Source of the DNA: Leptasterias polaris
Taxonomy: Eukaryota > Echinodermata > Asteroidea > Forcipulatida > Asteriidae
Assembly (NCBI GenBank): GCA_037783415.1
Contig: JAZGTN010000051.1
Span: forward strand, 558,001 to 622,000
Length of the DNA: 64,000 bases
Direction: 5' to 3'
The position numbers and the translations under genes are program-made. Each line of letters begins with the position of its first letter. The stretch's first letter is position 1. The notes beneath the pieces are model-generated. The model was not told the DNA's origin. It did no database searches and was given only the letters and a program-made list of their open reading frames with translations. Positions 24,417 through 35,214 of this stretch are shown in pieces.

Positions 24417-26746
24417 TAGACTTGTTGACAAGTCGTTAATGATGGTCGCGGTGAGTGGAGTCGCGTGTAGTGCATGCTGTAGCCTAATAAAAAATGTTCT
24501 CGCGAGATCACTGCTCTCGCGCGAAGTTGCTGGCTGCCGACTCTTCGTCATTAACGACTTGTGAAACCCGCCGGCGGTTCATATTCATTTATTCATGTAC
24601 GAACGCAGTGTACATTACGGTTGCTGTAGCGACGATCATGAAGACGAGTCCATTTTATCTAAGGGTAGTACTAATTTTAGTTACTGTAAATGTACTGAAT
24701 GCTTGCGCTTGAGACATCTGTGGGTGTTAACTCCTTCATTAATTTAGTAACTAAAGAAATAAAGTAAACTTATCTTAAAATTCATTATTATAATAATTGT
24801 TTAAGATGTGTGTTTTGCCTCATAAAAATAAATAATGCCTACCGTGAATAGTTACTGATACGCTCCAATCATTTAACCCGATGTGTTCTTCTACAGTGAT
24901 TGTGTTATTAAGTGTGTATAAACAACAGACACGGAAACCAGTCAACTCGCCCCCCTAGCAAAGTCGCCAATTTCAAAAAACACATGTACAAAGTCACCAA
25001 CTACAAAGTCGTCCCTAGCAAAGTCGCCCCCTGACAACAAACTCGTCCCCTCTCATAGTCGCCCCTCACAAGGAAATTTAACAAATTTGTGTGATTGGAC
25101 TACAGGGCTTCGAAAGCTATCTTAAGGGAACAAAAGCTAGCTATCTTAAAGGAACGAAAGAGGAATTTTGGGGAACAAAATCTCATTGCGAAGGAACGGG
25201 AGCGTATATTAAGGGAACGAAAGCATATTTCGGACGAATGAACGTATATTTCTGGCAACTAATTCAAAGTCGTATTTTGATGAAACGAACGCTTGTTTTT
25301 AGGGAAAGAAATCTCCTTTCGGTGGAAAAAAATCATATTTTTATTGAACGAAAGCATATTTCGGACGAATGAAAGTATGTTTCGGGCAACTAATTCAAAG
25401 TCGTATTTTGATGAATCGAAAGCTTGTTTTCAGGGAAAGAAATCTCCTTTCGGTGGAAAAAATAATTTTTATTGAACGAAAGCATATTTAGAGCGAACAA
25501 AATTATATTTTGTGCGAACAAAATCATATTTCGAGGAAACGAATGCGTATCTTTCAGGGAACAAACGCGTATTTCTGGTAACAAAATCGTATTTCGGGTG
25601 AAAGAAGGCGTGTTCGAGGGAACAAAAACGTATTTTCTAGGAAAAATCTATTTTGCTACCTAGAAAAACACAACTTTGTTTACAAATTAAAAAAAAATTA
25701 ATTTTATGTGACAAAATTATATTTTGATTGAATTAAATAATATTTTGAGGAAACGAAATGACTTTGTTGGAATTTTGTGTGTCGAGAGTGGAAAAAGAAA
25801 TTCAGAGTGAGAATTTTTTTTCACATTTTAATTTTTAATTTATTTTTCACCTGTTCCTTCAGGGGCTCTGGTTTTGTGTGGTTTGTTTTTTTTGGGTGGG
25901 GGCTCGTTTTTGTCTCACAAATTGTTTAACTTAATTGCACCGTCAATATAAGAGTGGTTTTCCTATTTATTGACATACATCTTATTTAATTTCCAAATCG
26001 GGGGAAAGGAACGTACGTACACCGAACATTGAAACGTAACGATTTTAAAACAGCGGATTCGATCAGCGAGGTTTACCGACTAACAAACCCGCAATGACAA
26101 GGTAGTTGGTGGTCTGGCTCCCTACCCCTCCCACATGTTCATGAGCTTCCAGGTACAGCTATCTCTTGGCATGCTAGATAGGGCCGGGTAGGGGTTTCCG
26201 TCGTGCTGAGCCCCGGCCGAGAGAAACTCTGCGCGCCATGGCATGCAGCTACACGATTTGCCCGTGTGTTTTACGTCATGTCCCCACACGCTGTGCACTG
26301 TCAAACACGCTCGGACTCTCTGAAATAAAATCTTACGTTCGATTTTTTGTAATTATTTACAAGTTGTACCCATAATTTGAATACGTATTTTCTTGTGTCA
26401 AAATATTCATGAACACAATCACTCTCACCACTCAGTGTTTGGTTTTGAGATCGTGCATGATCAAAGCAACATAAAACTCCATCCAGTACAGGATTTGATG
26501 TTTAATATTCATCTACAGTTTGAATATTCATAGATATAACGAAATTGACCAATCAGATGCGTCCGTACAAATTCGGCTGAAGTGGCCATAGGCCGTGCAC
26601 AAACCGCCAGCGGGTTTCACAAGTCGGTAAATGTGACCAGTCTTGAGAGCAGTAATCTCGCACAGAGCAGCCCTCTCGCGGGATATTGCGAGAAAGCCGT
26701 TCCGCTATCACCGCGACAGACATTTAACGACTTGTCCACAAGTCTA
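24417..26746. mobile_element. Non-autonomous Mutator-type element, copy 2 (9-bp TSD)
   Basis: It has the same ends as copy 1 (TAGACTTGTTGACAAGTCGT and ACGACTTGTCCACAAGTCTA). The flanking 9 bases TGACGACAC are duplicated at 24408-24416 and 26747-26755. Sister family A units keep the site unoccupied (about 12697 and 16497, reading TGACGAC once). It is longer than copy 1 partly because about 128 bp of the GAACGAAAG array is duplicated (25215-25480). A short frame at 24640-24712 looks like a signal peptide (MKTSPFYLRVVLILV). Confidence 0.88.
25100..25655. repeat. GAACGAAAG tandem repeat inside Mutator-type copy 2
   Basis: Same degenerate array as at 2905-3235, expanded by one tandem duplication of about 128 bp. 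Open frames on both strands come from the repeat. Confidence 0.7.
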
Positions 26747-27324
26747 TGACGACACTGAACTGCAGCTTGCATCAGTTTCAACGTTATGTGTACATAATGT
26801 TTTGTCAATCAAAGTGGGGGGGGGGGGGGGTACGAGTGGGTAGTTGCTCTTCATTGTCCGGTTTTGACCATAAATTAAGGTCAAAATGTTGTCATGTCTG
26901 TGTTCAGAAGTTTGAGCACGACTAACGTTCTACACCCTGATACAAAAATTATGCTGAAATGATCAGTAGTTTTAAAGATATATATAAGATAGGATAATAA
27001 GAAATTTTCAACTTCCGATTTTAACCGGAAGTAAGTTCAAATGTTGGACGGGTTCTGTGTAGCGTTTGTCGAACTTTAAATACTGTAGTTGTAATATTCA
27101 GAGACATACAGGCATTGGCATGAGGGCACTTTTCGAGCTAAAATGGTATGTAACTTGACACCTGATGACGTAATCGTGACGTCACAACTTACTCGGCTTC
27201 TCCTAGTTATGTTCTAACTTCACATGAAGTTTCAAGTTGATCAAAGATTCGGAAGTATGCGTTTGCTTGCGGACAAAGCTCGCTGAGAAGAATAAGCAAA
27301 ACAAAGAAGAAAAAAAAAAAAAAA
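26747..27324 (-). mobile_element. Family A unit 5, part 2
   Basis: It resumes at TGACGACACTGAACTGC and runs through a poly-G tract (about 26816) and TGACGTCA-type sites (about 27165) to the A-rich border before the hairpin array. Relative to unit 1, about 330 bp is missing after 27080. Confidence 0.65.
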
Positions 27325-27627
27325 CGAACAATAACAAAGAGTTGTTCGGTCTGTAGACCGAACACCTAAAAACCGAACAATAACAAAGAGTTGTTCGGGG
27401 TTTACCCCGAACACCTAAAAAAACACCGAACAATAACAAAGAGTTGTTCGGTCTGTGGACCGAACACCTTTTAAAAAAAACGAACAATAACAAAGAGTTG
27501 TTCGGGGTTTACCCCGAACACCTAAAAACGAACAATAACAAAGAGTTGTTCGGTCTGTAGACCGAACACCTAAAAACCGAACAATAACAAAGAGTTGTTC
27601 GGGCGTAAGGCCCGAACACCTAAAAAA
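27325..27627. repeat. Array of six 43-bp hairpin units
   Basis: Each unit is CGAACAATAACAAAGAG, then a hairpin whose stem begins TTGTTCGG and ends CCGAACACCT. Units are separated by A-rich linkers of 4-10 nt. The inner stem takes different sequences (GGTCT/AGACC, GGGGT/ACCCC, GGGC/GCCC) and remains paired in every unit. The array sits between the tail of family A unit 5 and the next CTAG end at 27637. Confidence 0.85.
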
Positions 27628-27636
27628 AACAAAAAA

Positions 27637-29077
27637 CTAGACTTAACGTGTTTGTGACAACAAACACTAGGTGTTCGGGTATCGTTGGGGTCAGTGCTGT
27701 GTCAATGCGTGAGCTATTTCATTAAGTTCAACTTTGGTGCTATTACTGTTTTGAGGTGCGTAACAAACTACACACTTTAGCAAAAGTCTTAAAAAAAACA
27801 CGATCAAAAGCCTAGCATTTGATTGTTAACGAGGTTTGCATGGACGGCTGTTTTAGAGACTAACAAAGCGTTTTGTCAAAATCAGGTTGCGCGAACCTTG
27901 AACAGAGACTAGACCACAAGCATGTTTGATGGACTTTGAACCTCGCGGTTGATTCGCTCACCGTTTAACTGGTAACTGGTTTAGTTCGCGTATTGTGTGT
28001 GTATCCCGTGGTTTGACAGCGGGTCAATAAATACCCGTAATAAATGGTAAATACCCGTAATAAATGTTTTAGAGACTAACAAAGCATAACGCTAAAATCA
28101 GGTTGCGCGAACCTTGAACGGAGACTAGACTACAAGCGTGTTTGATGGACTTTGAACCTTGCGGTTGATTCAATGCAGCAGCCGCGGTCACCGTTTAGAT
28201 CGCGTATTGTGTGTGTTCTCTGTGGAGTTTATTTTCCCGCGGTTTGACAGCGGGTCAATGTATACCCGATTTCAACCATAAGTGAATTTCAAAAAGGTAA
28301 CAACTCTGTGGAAAAGTTTGTGAAGGCTTAAGGACCTACAATCTGATATAAAAATTGTTCGTAGTGTGTGTGTAAAAAGTACGCCCCCCTATGAATATTT
28401 CTTAAAGTATGAATTTTGAAACTTTCAACTTCCAGTTTGAACATGAAGTCGAGGGCAATCGGCATAAGACAATGTGTAGTATTTGCTACATTTTTCAAAA
28501 CCTCTCCGATGATGTATAGATTGTTATAATAGCTTATGTACTTCTTGATTTATGAATTGTTGAAGTATTAAACTTTGATTTACTGTATTTCAACACCTGA
28601 TGGCGTCATCATGACGTCACAACTACAAAATGGAGGTTTTATGAAGGTCCTAAAATGGTGTAAATTTGAAGTTGATCCGATATACAAAAGTTAACATTTT
28701 TGCCGGGAATTGTTTTTTATGAAGAATTACACAAAGGTAAACTTTGACCTTCCGGTACGACCGGAAGTAAAGGTCATGTGAATTTGGCGTTAACTTTTCA
28801 AATGTTGCCCGTGTCTTTATCTATCATATGCCTAAATATGAATACTGTATCTGTAATATTCAGAGATATACAGGTATCGGCATGAGGTCACTTTTTGAAC
28901 TTAAATGGCTTGTAACTTGACACCCGATGACGTAATCGTGACGTCACAACTTACTCAGCTTCTGCTAGTTATGTTCTAACTACACATGAAGTTTCAAGTT
29001 GATCCAATGTTTGCAAGTATGCGTTTGCTTGCGGACAAAGCCCACTGAGAAGTAAAACAAAGAAGAAGAAAAAAAAA
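27637..29077 (-). mobile_element. Family A-related unit 6 (diverged subfamily)
   Basis: It has the same CTAG-hairpin end as the others and a related other end (ATGATAGATC-type block and dyads GGCGTCATCATGACGTCAC near 28600 and TGACGTAATCGTGACGTCAC near 28925). The middle differs and carries a tandem duplication of about 220 bp (about 27846-28065 and 28066-28275). No coding frame. Confidence 0.55.
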
Positions 29078-29278
29078 CGAACAATAACAAAGAGTTGTTC
29101 GGGCGTAAGGTCCGAACACCTAAAAAAACCCGAACAAAAACAAAGAGTTGTTCGGGCGTAAGGCCCGAACACCTAAACAAAACCGAACAAAAACAAAGAG
29201 TTGTTCGGGCGTAAGGCCCGAACACCTAAAAACCGAACAATAACAAAGAGTTGTTCGGGGTAAGGCCCGAACACCTAA
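29078..29278. repeat. Array of four 43-bp hairpin units
   Basis: Same unit as at 27325-27627. The inner stem is mostly GGGC..GCCC with GTAAG loops. It adjoins the tail of unit 6. Confidence 0.85.
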
Positions 29279-29686
29279 TTAAAAGTGAAGATAAGGTGGC
29301 CACAAGACAAAACAAAAAGAAAGTAGGGTGCGTAAAAATTGCACGATGAGTTAGAGGAGACGTGAGCCCACAGGTAGCCTCATCCCTCTGATAGCTGTTA
29401 TAGGACAATTTCCTTGAAGGCTGCTATGGAAGGGTAATGTTACACAAGTGCATCAGACACTATTATGATTACACAATTTGGCCGGTTTTCAGATGTTCAG
29501 CAGCTCGGATACGTCCAGCCCAAATTTCCACCCCTCAAGCGATATACTTAAGCCGCATCAACCCGAAACATCGAGACCACACTGGCTCTTTTCAGAGCCA
29601 ACACACTCCCCCAAAGAGATTTTACTGATTATAGTTACTTCTAAAGATAGTAAAAAATAAACAAATTAATAAAGAACTCCTCCTAC

Positions 29687-30075
29687 TCAGCGTGTTTGAC
29701 AAACACCACAGCACCCAATACCTCCTCTTGAGTCATGTTTTTCTTGTTGAAGTGCGGCAGTCGAATAGTCGGTAAGAAACCTCTCAGAGAAGGATGGTGG
29801 AGGGACTATGGTGTGGTTCTTACGGTGACCTTTCATATTGTCAACCCTTGAAAATTCTTTGCCGCAGATTGGACATGGTATCTTGGAGGCCACGTCACTG
29901 TGTGTCTTTCGGTGTCTACTCAGATGAGTTAAGTGAGGAAACGTTTGCCCGCATATAGAGCATGCAACGCAACCCGTCTTCTTTCAGAGGTGAAGCTTCG
30001 ATGCAACTGGTCACCATTCTTACATCTTTTCAAAGGTTCGGGTGGTGTAGGCAAATCATGAGGCATGTCCATATC
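29687..30075 (-). pseudogene. C2H2 zinc-finger gene, second exon, with apparent frameshift
   Basis: The exon starts after a TTGCTTCAG acceptor (30076). It reads DMDMPHDLPTPPEPLKRC and onward in the phase set by the upstream exon. Two C2H2 fingers lie in another frame: CSICGQTFPHLTHLSRHRKTH (about 29960-29900) and CPICGKEFSRVDNMKGHRKN with its final His (about 29875-29812). The linker is non-canonical and the frame ends at 29687. The finger frame has a TGA at 29986-29984, so one inserted or lost base between about 29930 and 29985 separates the two parts. A tiny alternative intron does not fit the phase. This is either a recent inactivation or a consensus error. Confidence 0.65.
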
Positions 30076-30359
30076 CTGAAGCAACACGAAAAAGAAAAAA
30101 AACGTGGTTAGAAAATGTATTTTTTTGACACAGACTCCAGCAATCAAAAACAAAAAAAAACCAAAGTTTAAATAAATAAAAATTAAACAAATGAATGGTA
30201 AGAAAAAGAAACACACCATTAATTGAAAGGTGGTTTTCCCTGTGATACGTTCAGAGGCGGCCGATTTTTGAAGGGATTGTATGTTTGGTAATAATAAAAA
30301 AACAAAAAAAACAATTGGCAATACAAATAAAATAAAATAATAAAAAAAAAACCTTAAGT

Positions 30360-30705
30360 ATAGCAGCTTTCGATTGTATAAAGTATTCAAAGAATCCTTT
30401 CACTTCGAAGTAATGTGGTTATGTAAAAAGATATCAGCTTGTATGCCTCACAATTCGTATCAGAGAAACGTTGCTGTCAGAAATGCTTCTCGGATGGTGT
30501 TTTCAAATCAGAGTTTATTCTTCCGCGTATTTCATGGACATAACTCCCGATTTTTGGGGATATCTAAAAAAAAAAAAAAAACCGCGACCCCCTTTTCAAG
30601 TAGACTTCTCACAAGATAGTTTTATTGTATATATCTACATTTATAAAGGATTACAACAATCGAACGGTTCCAAAAACAGAAGGTTTACTTTACCTTTAAG
30701 AAATT
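30360..30705. repeat. Dispersed repeat in the zinc-finger intron, second copy at 40620-40935
   Basis: Shared blocks include AGCAGCTTTCGAT, TCACTTCGAAGTAATGTGGT, GAGAAACGTTGCTGTCAGAA and GATATCT. Both copies are direct on the plus strand and end in AGGTTTACTTT-like sequence. No ends were resolved. Confidence 0.65.
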
Positions 30706-30774
30706 AAGATAAAGTATTATCAAATTGGTGCAGTCGTTGTAAGTTTATTTGGCTAATTTCTTAAAAAGACTTAC

Positions 30775-30864
30775 CATGGCCTCGTCTTCTACCTCTTGTC
30801 GTCCATCTTTTTCATGACGAAACAATTGCCCATTCCGTGGGGTGGTTGTAGAAACTGGCTTCAT
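30775..30864 (-). CDS. C2H2 zinc-finger gene, first coding exon
   Basis: It opens at ATG 30864-30862 and codes for 30 polar residues, starting MKPVSTTTPRNGQLF and ending VEDEAM. It stops at a consensus donor, ATG/GTAAGT, in phase 0, which agrees with the acceptor at 30076. No domain is recognised. A TCAATCGCAG just upstream of the ATG could be the acceptor of a 5' UTR intron. Confidence 0.6.
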
Positions 30865-32228
30865 GTTGGTGATTATTCTCTGTTAGATCACTGTGTCAGA
30901 ACGCAACGTCTGCGATTGAAGAAAAATGATTAGAATGTGTGTGTTTGAGGAACTTTAAAGATAGAGAGAGAGAGGGAGCACTACTCCAGCAATGATCAGC
31001 TTCCAAATGACCCTCAATCGGAAGGTTTGTCTCTTATATAGCACGAAAGAGTGGTGTAGATCTATATACACAATGCACTCCCTCTTTTTATGGAGACATT
31101 ATTTCCTGAAATTATAACACCCACGTACTCTCATTCACTAATTCAGAAGTGTGAGTGTCAACATATATTTAACCTGCTGTGCATTTTCACTTTTATTCTT
31201 ATAATTGTATTTAAAAAAAAAAGTGCAGTTACAATAAATTATTATTTCAAACCAATCTGACACACAAATGCGTCTTTCGTTTGGGGTAGTTACGTAAATA
31301 TATCTGTCATGTAATCCAATGATTGTGCATCCAAGTTTCATAAAATAATATTGCTAATAGAAGAGTAATAAAATAGCGCTTTGAAATGTTCGTTACTTTT
31401 CTCGAGAGACATTACTGCGCCAAACAGGTCGCGGTGAATATTGATAAACTTGGTATGTTTGAACTTTTTTATTTATATATTTATTACCTCTTTTGTTTTG
31501 TAACTAATGGGTATACAAATAATTAACTTAAATTGAAAACAAACTAATTTCGTTAACGAATTAAAGTTGTGGTGAAAGATTTTGTTAAATGTATTACACA
31601 TAATAGGCCCTATGAAGAAGAAGAAAAAAAATAAGAATGGGGTGTTATAATAAATAACGTGACAATAATATGAAATAATTATATCACTTTTCAGGCAATA
31701 ATGGCAATGGAGAATCTTTGAAAATATCTTCATTGACCACCTTTAGAAAATGCCTATCTGATGGTTCAATTGCTCTGTACACGGAAAGGAACAACTATTC
31801 TTTGTTATGGTATTATAACTTAATTTTAAGTTTGTTTGTCGTGTACACCACCAACATGCAAGCCATGTCGTGCAATTACCAGTAACAAATCCCGGTTTCT
31901 TCTATTATTCTGCTAGCTACATCCAACTTAACTTTCGAGTCTCATCAGGAAAAATAATCTTCTTCCCATTTAAGTTTTATTTATTTGTTCGTTATTTATT
32001 TGTTTTTTATAACTTGAATGTAGACGGGAAACTGCAACCTTATAAAACTTATTTTTGTTCTAAATTATCTAACATTAGGTTTCTCTACTGCATGTATTAC
32101 AGTTAAGTATAGCATATGTGACATCTGGTAACCAAACAAAATAAAATAAAATATAAAATAAATTAAAAGGGAGAGAGGGGGGGGGGGAGAAGAAAGCCAA
32201 GGTTCTTAAAAAATAAAATCGTAATGAC
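30865..32228. other. Intergenic, AT-rich, no gene seen
   Basis: It contains a short (GA)n run (about 30962-30976). Frames of 60-86 codons are low-complexity and unsupported. Confidence 0.4.
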
Positions 32229-33143
32229 TAAAGGCCCTGTCACACATTGACGTTTTAACCAGCGTATGCCCACGTATCAAAATTTCTCTAAAACGCCGGT
32301 ATACGCTGAACTATCGATGCTTCTTTCAATTTTGGGCGTTTACATAGCGTATTCATAACGAGTTGGACGTATACATAACGTAATAGTAACTTATGTAGAA
32401 CGTTTCTATAACTTATATATAACTTATACCAACGAATACCAACGAGTGCTTAGCGTGTTGCCGGCGTTCACAACAGTACTTATGCCCAACGATAGTCTAA
32501 CTTATGCATAGCGCGCGAAGCGTTTCTCCGACGATCACGTGTCGTACCCTATAAAAAGGCTGTCGCTCGACTATTCCAATCATAATTACTGCACTAGACA
32601 TCACAGCTCACCATGGGTTCTTGAGGAGTACTGACGGGTTCCTCCTGCGAACCCCATTTTTAGGTCTTCCAATTCCCTTAAGTGCAGCCAATACGCCATT
32701 ATAAGTTAGAAACACGTTCAGTAAGATCTGTGGTCGTCCGGAACACGTCAAAACGTCCACTATATAAATATGCGTTGGATTCGACATAGGTTCAAAGCAC
32801 GTTACGTTACTCATATGTTAGAAATAAGTTTTGGGTACGCTAGACATTATCTCCACGTATGTTGACTTATGAGAACTTAAAAGTAACGTGTGTTAAAGTG
32901 TGTCAACTATCGTATAACTTACTTCAACTTATGGCCCGCGTATGCGGGACGTATGAGCCATACGCTGGCATAAGTCGTAAAATTTTGGGCATGCTCAAAA
33001 ATTTTCGACGACCTCGCCGTACTACGACGTATACCAGCGTGCTTCGGCGTGCTCTTAACTTCATAACTTATTCAACGTATTCGGCAAAATTTTCAAACGT
33101 CGGCATACGCTGGCTAAAACGTCAAGGTGTGACAGGGTCTTTA
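32229..33143. mobile_element. TIR element (MITE-like), about 0.9 kb
   Basis: The left end AAGGCCCTGTCACACATTGA and the right end GTCAAGGTGTGACAGGGTCT are inverted copies, and both arms extend through GTTTTA..AGCGTATGCC. Flanking TA dinucleotides could be the target duplication. The interior is rich in CGTAT / AACTTATG motifs in both orientations and has no long frame. Confidence 0.75.
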
Positions 33144-33299
33144 CATCCTTCAGATCCAGAGGTCGTCACGTTAGCTGGTGCGTTAGTGTTAACACGAGAA
33201 ACGTCTTCGTTAAAATGATACAAAATTCCAGAGCCTTTTCACAAACTTTAATCCGTCAAAAAAGACTCATGAACAGAAAAGCCAACTTGCACTCCAAGT

Positions 33300-33545
33300 C
33301 CGAACACGTCGATTGACGTCAGCATGTCCCAGCGACGACGGTGCACGGCCGCGGAACAAGAACTGACACGTTTGGGTTGTGTGAACTAATGCGATGTGAC
33401 GTCATCTATTGACTACCACCGTGAATAGATAACTCAGTGACCTATGCACCCTGGTCTTTTGTACATGACGTGAAGGCAACTGGCAATGGTTACAGATGAA
33501 CTGTTTTAACGTAAATTCTGGAGCAAATTCCTCAATGGGTCAATG
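33300..33545. repeat. Dispersed repeat, inverted copy of 9180-9625
   Basis: Blocks CACGGCCGCGGAAC, GTGACGTCATCTATTGACTA and GGAGCAAATTCCTCA are reverse complements of those at 9.2-9.6 kb. The adjacent 33560-33645 also matches 29285-29345 in reverse (GGCCACCTTAT / ATAAGGTGGCC). Confidence 0.6.
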
Positions 33546-33657
33546 CAACACCACGCATGATCACCAAATAGTTACGCACCCTAAGTGTATCGACCATTGT
33601 TGTCGTTCTTTCTTTTTGTTTTGTCTTTTGGCCACCTTATCGTATCTGTCAGTTGAT

Positions 33658-34235
33658 CTAAGATTTTTTTTCCAGAGGTATAACAAACTCTTGGTTGGTC
33701 GATGCTGCAAACTGCAACTCATCCATCTTCCGTCTTGTGTCTCCTAGCTCATAGGAAACCATTTCTTGGTTCGTCGATGCTGCAACTTGCAACTCATCAA
33801 TTTTACGTCTTGTGTCACCTAGCTCAGAGGAAACCGCTTTTTGATTTACGGACACTGATTGCTGTAGTCTTCCACTTGACGTCTTGTGGCTTTCAAATAA
33901 TGTGTTGTGTTTCTTAGTTCAGAGGTGACCTTTTCTTCTTGGTTGCTGGCTACTGCATCCTGCAACTCAGCCATCTTACTTCTTGTGTTTTTCAGCTCAG
34001 AGGAAACCGCTTCTTGATTATCAGACACTGTAACTTTCAGCTCTTCCACCTGATGTTTTGTGTTTCTTAGTTCAGTGTAAACCATTTCTAGGTAGTTTGA
34101 TACAATACTCTTCTTACTACTTGTATCTTGCTCATAGGAAAACGTTTTTTGATTGATGCCGGCTGATGCAACTTGTAGTTCAGCTTGAGACTTCACGATC
34201 ATAACGATCAAGAGTGAACGGATAAACAGCCCCAT
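33658..34235 (-). CDS. Secreted coiled-coil protein with 25-residue repeats (one apparent frameshift)
   Basis: From ATG 34235 it starts MGLFIRSLLIVMIVKSQAEL, a signal peptide. The rest is built from repeats of about 25 residues of the type NQEAVSSELKNTRSKMAELQ, rich in Glu, Lys and Leu with heptad spacing, so a coiled coil is likely. The first frame stops near 33846 (..EDYSNQCP). The same repeat resumes one frame over (SVNQKAVSSELGDTRRKIDEL, two more units) and ends at 33658, so one base is missing around 33870. A TATATAAG box lies 48 bp upstream of the ATG. I do not recognise a specific family. It could be an oligomerisation stalk such as those of soluble lectins, but no lectin domain is attached. 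Confidence 0.55.
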
Positions 34236-34282
34236 TGCACTCAGAAGTCAACAATACACGACTTTGTGTCGCTGATATTTGG

Positions 34283-34290
34283 CTTATATA
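34283..34290 (-). promoter_or_regulatory. TATA box of the coiled-coil gene
   Basis: TATATAAG on the minus strand, 48 bp upstream of ATG 34235. Transcription would start near 34256, leaving a leader of about 20 nt. Confidence 0.6.
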
Positions 34291-34414
34291 CGGGTGATAT
34301 GAGGAACAGCCTGTTTGTAAAACCAATTATACTCGAAGTATAGTAATGTATATACAATTGAAGGTTGTGGTGGTTTTTTTATTCCTTTATTGAGCTATGC
34401 TGACCTGGATTCTT

Positions 34415-34880
34415 AAAGGGGATCGACACACCGGCTTCGTTGGGCTATTTTGGCTACAAAATTGACTAAAAACATGCCTCCAAAGGTCTTCCAGGAATGG
34501 AGAAGAACGGTTTCTATAAGAAACAATCAACTTTGGCCATTTTCGAGCATTTTTCAAAAACGAAGGTCACGTGGGTTATCCGAACCACTTTTTTGGTTCG
34601 GATAACCCTCGTGATCTTCGGAGTTAGTTTTACTTCCAGCCGTATAAAAATTAATTACTGCACTTTAAACCCCCCTTCCCTATTAAGAGCTATATACATA
34701 ACGCCTCATACGTTTTTTAAAGCCTTAGTTTCCATACATGATTTACCATTAACAAGGGAAGAATTTTATAAATATTAAAACTAAAGCTTTTTGAAATTTT
34801 TTGAGTGCGTTCCGGTACTACTATTTTTTGTGCGTGTCCTCTAAAAACACTCTCTATGATGCTTATAATACCATCCATTT
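34415..34880. repeat. Dispersed repeat R (unoccupied paralogue of the piggyBac target)
   Basis: It starts near TTAAAGGGGATCGACACACC and contains CCGGCTTCGTTGGGCTATTT, CCAAAGGTCTTCCAGGAA and a 15-bp hairpin at 34573-34608. The same sequence flanks the piggyBac element (60090-60137 and 63851-64000). The part from about 34700 matches 39040-39215 in reverse. Confidence 0.7.
34573..34608. repeat. 15-bp perfect hairpin in repeat R
   Basis: Arms GGGTTATCCGAACCA and TGGTTCGGATAACCC with a 6-nt T-rich loop. After one T-T mismatch the pairing continues for five more base pairs (TCACG / CGTGA). Confidence 0.85.
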
Positions 34881-35008
34881 GTTTTTTGTGGTCAAACTAG
34901 TCTCATCTTATGGTCTGTTTTCACAGGGTTACGTGTACGATTCGCTTTTCCCCTACACACATTTATTTATAACCTATCCCATGAATCACCGCGACTCCTT
35001 TCGACCGC

Positions 35009-35148
35009 ATGCTTTTGGTTTTGCCGTGGCTCTTTTGGTTTTGCCGTGGCTCTTTTGGTTTTGCCTTGGCTCTTTTGGTTTTGTCGTGGCGCTTTTGGTT
35101 TTGCCGTGGCGCTTTTGGTTTTGCCGTGGCGCTTTTGGTTTCACCGTG
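35009..35148. repeat. 21-bp minisatellite (about seven units)
   Basis: Units of GCTTTTGGTTTTGCCGTGGC plus one base. Because 21 is a multiple of three, several frames stay open on both strands. I do not regard any as coding. Confidence 0.8.
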
Positions 35149-35214
35149 ACAGTTGTGGGCCACCGTAGATATCGATTCACTGCACAGAGCAGAGTCACCT
35201 CGGACCGGAAGATA

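Noticed and set aside
25091..25663. 60-93 codon frames in the GAACGAAAG array
   Set aside because: Open on both strands because the repeat lacks stop codons. The phase breaks between copies 1 and 2.
19030..29278. Regular repeats resembling a CRISPR array
   Set aside because: The window is eukaryotic. The units are contiguous or separated by A-rich linkers with no unique spacers, and there are no cas genes.
29985..30030. Tiny intron using the GAT/GTAAGA donor to explain the zinc-finger frame change
   Set aside because: The intron would be about 43 nt with a weak acceptor, and the phases do not match.
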